Positions 59,063 to 64,000 of a stretch of 64,000 bases of DNA are shown piece after piece. Position 1 is the first letter of the stretch. Every line of letters begins with the position of its first letter. This DNA comes from Anagrus nilaparvatae. Taxonomy: Eukaryota; Arthropoda; Insecta; Hymenoptera; Mymaridae. The stretch covers positions 5,210,501 through 5,274,500 of the forward strand of contig JAKSXM010000231.1 of assembly GCA_022575985.1 (NCBI GenBank), written 5' to 3'. The position numbers and the translations under genes are program-made. The notes below the pieces were generated by a model. It was not told the origin of the DNA, did no database searches, and was given only the letters and a program-made list of their open reading frames with translations.

Positions 59063-60544
59063 ATGGCAAACCATTCAATAAACCAAAATGAAACAACTAT
59101 TGGCAGTCTTAATGACGACTGTTTGCTTTGCATATTTGAATATTTAGATATAAAGAACAAATTATCGTTGGAAATGGTTAGCAAAAGCTGGAATGAAGTG
59201 GCTAAACGTTCATGGAGTCAGGTCAAAAACCTTGATGTTTATCCTTATTTTCCATACCCAGGATCCCAAATCAACGATGAGCATAAAACTATAAATACGA
59301 TGTTTTTAATAAGCATTTTAGATAGATGCAGTAAATACTTACAAAAAATTATCATAAAAGATTGCAGCATTGATACAAACAATCCAAAATTACAAACAAA
59401 TTTAAGGAATTGTAATCAACTAACAACTTTAGTTCTAAATAACGGCGATTTAACAGATGAATTTCTTACTCCACTTTTTCAAAATTTAATGAATCTTAGT
59501 AGTCTGGTATTAAAAAATTTGCGCCTTATTGGTTACTGTTTTCCTAGTTTGAAAGAGCATAATAATATTAAGGAATTATCTGTTGAACATTGTGAATTTA
59601 AATCAAAAATTGATATTCATAATTTTATCCTTAATTTAAAAAATTTGAATAATCTTAAAATGGATACAAGAGATAAAAATATTACAAATGCAATAAGTTT
59701 AAGTGAAATTGAAAATTTAACTGATGTTAGCATCAAATCGATAAACGGAAGTACTAATTTAAAAATATTAAATTTTTTATTTCTACAAAAAAAATTATCG
59801 AAATTATTCTTAAGCAACATGCTTGTCGATGATATTTTTATGAATAAATTGCCAATTGAATGTTTGAAAACATTAAACTTTCAAGTCAGAGGTAGGAAAC
59901 CTGACAGAATGTTAATAAATTCCCTTAGTCGTTTTGTAAATTTGGAAAATTTAATTTTAAATTTCGGCGAATTTGATTTTAACGACAGTTATTTGAGAGT
60001 TATAACTGAATCCGTAAGTCCAAGTATAAAAAAAATTGAAATTAACTTTTTTGAATTTATTCTAATGAGTAAAAAACCAATTGCTTCATTCAGCAGATTA
60101 GTAAATCTTGAATCTTTTACTCTAAATCAATCTATAGCACGTTTTATATCATGTGACAAGGATTTCATAATTGAAAATTTACTGCATTGTCAAAGCATTA
60201 AAAATTTGTACATCAAAAATATCAATTTAACGAATTTAGCATTTCAGAGCTTCAGTAAATTTTCAAAATTGATAAACTTAAAAATTACTGCTTCTGATGA
60301 GACTCGAACTTACAGTATCAGCGACGAAGAAATGATTGATATAGTAAGGAAATCTGTGAATCTCAAAGAACTTGTTTTGTACGGTTTTGTTAATTTAACT
60401 GATAAATTTATAGAATCAGCTGGCGAAATAAAATTTAATCGCCAAGATGCTCATATACTAAAAATAAGCCTAAAAAATACCACATTAAGGCTAAGTACAT
60501 TGAGAAAAGGTCAAAAATTAATATCATTAATAATTTTAAACTAA
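59063..60544 (+). CDS. F-box / leucine-rich-repeat protein
   Basis: Single uninterrupted frame of 493 codons, ATG to TAA, no intron. Residues ~14-55 (IGSLNDDCLLCIFEYLDIKN…SLEMVSKSWNEV) form an F-box, which in the family binds Skp1 and makes the protein the substrate-choosing part of an SCF ubiquitin ligase. From ~90 to the end, irregular leucine-rich repeats follow (e.g. LTTLVLNNGDLTDEFL, NLSSLVLKNLRL, VNLENLILNFGEF), as in FBXL proteins; these would form the binding surface. There is no signal peptide or membrane segment. The start at 59063 is the first ATG before the F-box, and the 5' side is A/T-rich with TATATACT near 59033. Its asparagine/lysine/isoleucine-rich composition fits the AT bias. 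A broken paralogue is at 48983-50066. Intronless FBXL copies suggest retroposition or local family expansion. Confidence 0.85.
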   Translation: MANHSINQNETTIGSLNDDCLLCIFEYLDIKNKLSLEMVSKSWNEVAKRSWSQVKNLDVYPYFPYPGSQINDEHKTINTMFLISILDRCSKYLQKIIIKDCSIDTNNPKLQTNLRNCNQLTTLVLNNGDLTDEFLTPLFQNLMNLSSLVLKNLRLIGYCFPSLKEHNNIKELSVEHCEFKSKIDIHNFILNLKNLNNLKMDTRDKNITNAISLSEIENLTDVSIKSINGSTNLKILNFLFLQKKLSKLFLSNMLVDDIFMNKLPIECLKTLNFQVRGRKPDRMLINSLSRFVNLENLILNFGEFDFNDSYLRVITESVSPSIKKIEINFFEFILMSKKPIASFSRLVNLESFTLNQSIARFISCDKDFIIENLLHCQSIKNLYIKNINLTNLAFQSFSKFSKLINLKITASDETRTYSISDEEMIDIVRKSVNLKELVLYGFVNLTDKFIESAGEIKFNRQDAHILKISLKNTTLRLSTLRKGQKLISLIILN

Positions 60545-60616
60545 AAATACTTTATAGCGATTAGAATAATTTCAATTTAAATTTGAAAAATTTGTATTTT
60601 ATTATTTAAAGAATTT

Positions 60617-60622
60617 AATAAA
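60617..60622 (+). promoter_or_regulatory. Candidate polyadenylation signal of the F-box gene
   Basis: AATAAA 73 bases after the stop at 60544, a usual distance for a short 3' UTR. Confidence 0.4.
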
Positions 60623-60714
60623 ATAATCCTATAATTTAAATCGATTACAAGTTTTGAACCTTTTATTTAAAAAATATTCCTTGGTTGATGAGAAAATTTT
60701 TGTACTAGTGGAAC

Positions 60715-60794
60715 CAGCATTGGATCCATAAAATAAAGGTCTAAGGAGGATTTGATTCTCAGGAGGGGGCGAGCGGGGGCTGGATCTGCCGCTG
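60715..60794. mobile_element. 80-bp hAT-like MITE with perfect 8-bp target duplication
   Basis: Left end CAGCATTGGATCCA; right end, on the minus strand, CAGCGGCAGATCCAG. agtggaac flanks both sides exactly (60707-60714 and 60795-60802). CAG…GGATCCAG-type ends with 8-bp duplications are typical of animal hAT elements. Located just downstream of the F-box gene. Confidence 0.75.
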
Positions 60795-60802
60795 AGTGGA
60801 AC

Positions 60803-61335
60803 TTGTATATTATAATAATTCGAAATCATCCGAAAAACCATGTTGTTTCCGGTCAGCTTGCATTTAAGCGATGTTAAAAAAACTTGCTTAATTTAAAATC
60901 CAAATTTGTTTGATTCGCAATAAAACTTCAGTAAATTTTTTGATTTACTTTAAAATATAGAAGTTTTTCATTAAAAATATAAAAGTTGAATATTAATTAC
61001 AATAAAAATAAAATAAAATTAGTTAAAAACTGAACAAAATGAGTCAGGGACCTCGAAATTATTTCTCATATAATAAGCATGTTTTTATTAATATGGAACA
61101 CGTAAAAAGTCTAAAATTGTTTGTTTTTGGTTTTTTGAAACCTTAACTTCTGAGCAATTTTTGGTGAAACGGACCTAAACCAAGATGATAGTCTAGAATT
61201 TTTTTTTAAATAACTATATAGAGTGGTGGCTCAACGATAAGGGTCATGTGCATTGAAGTCTTGAACTCTTTCCCCAGTTTTATCATTGATACTTATGCAT
61301 TTTGGCTTGAAAATTATATGAATCTTTATTTTTTT
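60803..61335. other. AT-rich spacer, nothing assigned
   Basis: No frame or structure supported. Confidence 0.4.
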
Positions 61336-61339
61336 TTAA

Positions 61340-62316
61340 CCCATTTACGCCCAAGCGGACGTAAACGGAAAGTAAAAAAAAAATAGGTTCCCGTATTGAT
61401 AGAGGCTTTTCAATTACATGTCTATAATAAAACTTCATGCTCTTACCGAATTCAAAGTCAGATTTTACTTACAACCCTTTCAAATGCCCCAAAAATAGGG
61501 GTAATTGGGGTGAAAAAGGGGCTAAAATAAAAATGACGGAAAAATCAATATAAAAATAAAAAAATGATACCAAAAAAATTTGTGCAAAAACTTACATTTT
61601 TTAGGTTTATGGGATATTTGATTGGATTTTGACCCTTATATTGCAACTAGGGGTAGTTTTTCCCAAAAACTTCAAATATTGTTTTTTTGGTTCCAAATCG
61701 GTTCTATTGGTAAATTTTACTCCTAATTCCATTTTTTAAATTTGTTTTTAGCTAAAACGCTTCTGTAAGCTTAAAATTCTAAAATTTAGTTTCCTATATC
61801 AAAATAATAAATTCTATAGGTTCCATTTAGCCCTGATTACCCCTATTCTTACGCTCGCAATAGCGTTTTAGCTAAAAACAAATTCAAAAAATTGAATTAG
61901 GAGTAAAATTTACCTATTAGAACCGATTTGGAACCAAAAAAACAATATTTGAAGTTTTTGGGAAAAACTGCCCCTAATTGCAATATAAGGGTTGAAATCC
62001 AATTGAATATCCCATAAACCTAAAAAATGTAAGTTTTTTGCACAAATAAGTAATTTTAAATGTTTTTTGGTATCATTTTTTTATTTTTCTATTGATTTTT
62101 CCGTCATTTTTATTTTAGCCCCTTTTTTACCCCACTTACCCCTATTTTCGGAGCACTTGAAAGGGTTGTAAGTTAAATCTGACTTCAGTTTCGATAAGAG
62201 CATGAAATTTAACTATAGACATGTAATTTAAAAGCCTCTATCTATACGGAAACTAGCCTCTATCTATACCTATTTTTTTTTTATTTTCCGTTTACGTCCG
62301 CTTGGGCGTAAATGGG
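61340..62316. mobile_element. piggyBac-like foldback element with TTAA ends (copy 2)
   Basis: TTAA borders at 61336-61339 and 62317-62320. The termini CCCATTTACGCCCAAGCGGACG and the reverse CGTCCGCTTGGGCGTAAATGGG are exact complements. The arms are roughly 430 bp each and strongly similar throughout (e.g. ttgtttttagctaaaacgct versus agcgttttagctaaaaacaa), with a short loop at about 61775-61860. The first six bases inside TTAA (CCCATT) equal those of copy 1 at 44147, but the arms are otherwise unrelated. No transposase. Confidence 0.8.
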
Positions 62317-64000
62317 TTAAAGTAACTAGCGCGCCAACCCCCTCAGATCATATTTCTTGTTTAATCTTGTACAGTGAGGTTCAAATAATGAACTTTTTCC
62401 ATGATTTTAATAAAACATTATTATTTTTATTTCTAAAATTTATCTCAAAAAAAAAATATTGCATTATTGTCAGAACCCTTTTCCTCCCTCAAAATAAATT
62501 TTTCTTTTGTTCTGGACGGCAAAATTTTTTAATAGGATGACGAAATACTCGAATTAGTTTAATTTTCTATTAGTTTAAACATTTTTCATTAAAATTTATA
62601 AATATTTTTACAGTTTATATTATTATAAATTAAAAAATTAATATTTACATTTGTCTACAAATTTGTATATAGTGCGCCGCTAACACTACAGAGCATCAAT
62701 GAAACGACCAAATAGATAAAAATGACAAAATTTTTAGGAGATTGTATAATAAAATAATTATTGTATTTCTTATTTCCATATTTTTTTCACAAAATTTTAT
62801 TAATAATTAAGTATTTTAAAAGATAATAAAAATTAGAACTAATGAAATAGATAATGAAAAAATCAGTGCAACCAATAATAACCTGAATTTATTAGAAGAA
62901 AAATTATGTCACATGAGTTTCTTGGAACTTAAAAAATAGAAATAAAAAATTGTTTTCCATTTTCTTTACGTTTCAAGTCATTTGCAATCGTTTGAGCAAG
63001 AAAAAAAGATCCCTCTAGAAACAAACGGAATTCCACTAGTCTCAAGTGGATTCTTTTTTCAATGTAGAAAATATTGTAATTTGAAAAAAAATTATAATAA
63101 TATTTTAATAAAAAATTTGTAAACGTGGTTTAAAATAATTAACAATTATTTTTTACAGTGATAAAGAAAAAAAATTATTTTGCCCTCCTAGGCGTAAAAC
63201 TTGTGTGTAAAGAATTTTCTGCACTCGTTCTACGCCTAGGAGGGTTAAAAATATTGTAAGCAGCATGGGCGAAATACTTTAGACACTAGCGTGAACACTA
63301 GCACGATCGCCAAAACTTTTACGCCCTTGATACTTAATATACTATTTTACAATAAAAAACATTTTTGTAAATAATAAGATATAAAAAAGCAGATAAAACT
63401 TTTGTAATTGTTATCTTCAAGTATATTTATTTTTTTATTTACTTTTCATAGTTTTAATTCTACTATACATAAAAATTGTAAACCTATAAAAAATTTATTT
63501 CTATTTGCTAAAGATTAAAAATTTTAAAATAATTATTTTGTAATTATATGAGTTAAAATAAAAAATCTATTTATTTATAATTTTTAATCTAATTTGACTT
63601 TCGTAATTATTATTTATATGGTATTTATAAAATTTAAAAGGTAATAAAGTATGACTGAATGCACAGATAATTAATGTTACTTTTCATTAAAGTATTATTA
63701 TTACTAATATTAATTTACCCCTAAAGCATCTGGACTATGAGAAGAAGGATTTATTTTTACCAAAGGGCGGACAAGAATACGAATAATTTTAAATTTTAAG
63801 TTTTTAAAAAAGAAATTCTATTTTTTGCAAAAGATTACTTTTTATTTGCCTCGCTTTTTGCTGTGAATAAAAAATAATTATGGGTCAATTATGAGCATAA
63901 TTCATATGGAATCAAATTTATTTAATTTAGTTGAATCTTAAACCAGATTGTTTAATTGAAAGTCTAAGTAGCATCACCTCATAGTCAACAAATTTTAATT
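62317..64000. other. AT-rich stretch with small repeats
   Basis: Holds a transposon-end segment at 62960-63070 (shared with 50.07 and 55.9-56.5 kb) and the hairpin 63183-63244. No gene recognised up to the window edge. Confidence 0.4.
63183..63244. repeat. Perfect 14-bp inverted repeat, CCCTCCTAGGCGTA
   Basis: CCCTCCTAGGCGTA at 63183 and TACGCCTAGGAGGG ending 63244, loop of 34 bases. GGG is followed by TTAA on the right; on the left the corresponding four bases are ttg-type rather than TTAA. It may be a minimal relative of the CCC…GGG TTAA elements above. Confidence 0.6.

Overview
This window looks like an AT-rich animal nuclear genome, most likely an insect. Genes are sparse, one gene has a GT..AG intron, polyadenylation signals are present, and most of the sequence consists of transposon debris typical of arthropods: a Jockey/CR1-like LINE, BEL/Pao LTR retrotransposon pieces, and many short inverted-repeat DNA elements. 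F-box/LRR genes of the kind seen here are expanded in some parasitoid wasps and gall midges, but the sequence alone does not fix the species.

Host genes are few. The last two exons of an unrecognised gene (weakly DM9/DUF3421-like) occupy 1-60 and 2196-2552, separated by a transposon-bearing intron. An intact, intronless F-box/leucine-rich-repeat gene (493 aa) lies at 59063-60544. A second F-box/LRR gene at 48983-50066 is broken by three frameshifts and cut short at its 3' end. I find no convincing tRNA or rRNA gene, no operon structure and no CRISPR array.

Layout: 0-10 kb holds the partial gene and five inverted-repeat elements (896-1484, 2680-3386, 7931-8060, 8686-8893, 9498-10001). 10-15.9 kb is AT-rich and nearly featureless. 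16.3-19.6 kb is a 3.27 kb foldback transposon whose arms are 150-bp tandem repeats, eight per side, around a centre with a short acidic reading frame; a decayed relative lies at 25.5-26.4 kb. 20-31 kb holds copies of several dispersed repeats. 36.6-38.35 kb is a diverged satellite of about 155 bp. 40.2-45 kb holds three inverted-repeat elements, one with an 8-bp target duplication and one piggyBac-like with TTAA ends. 47.1-54.1 kb is a retroelement graveyard: a LINE reverse transcriptase, a + strand BEL/Pao integrase tail, the broken F-box gene, and a - strand BEL/Pao copy (gag, protease, part of RT) split by a 1.17 kb foldback that made an 8-bp duplication. 54.4-58.5 kb holds more foldbacks. 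60.7-62.3 kb holds a tiny hAT-like MITE with a perfect 8-bp duplication and a second piggyBac-like foldback.

The most striking theme is the number and variety of long foldback (hairpin-forming) elements, at least a dozen in 64 kb. Several are built from internal tandem subrepeats, and two are related through their subrepeats. If transcribed they would yield long double-stranded RNA; that is inference. All repeat relationships were judged by eye, and all identities, copy numbers and family names need alignment to confirm.
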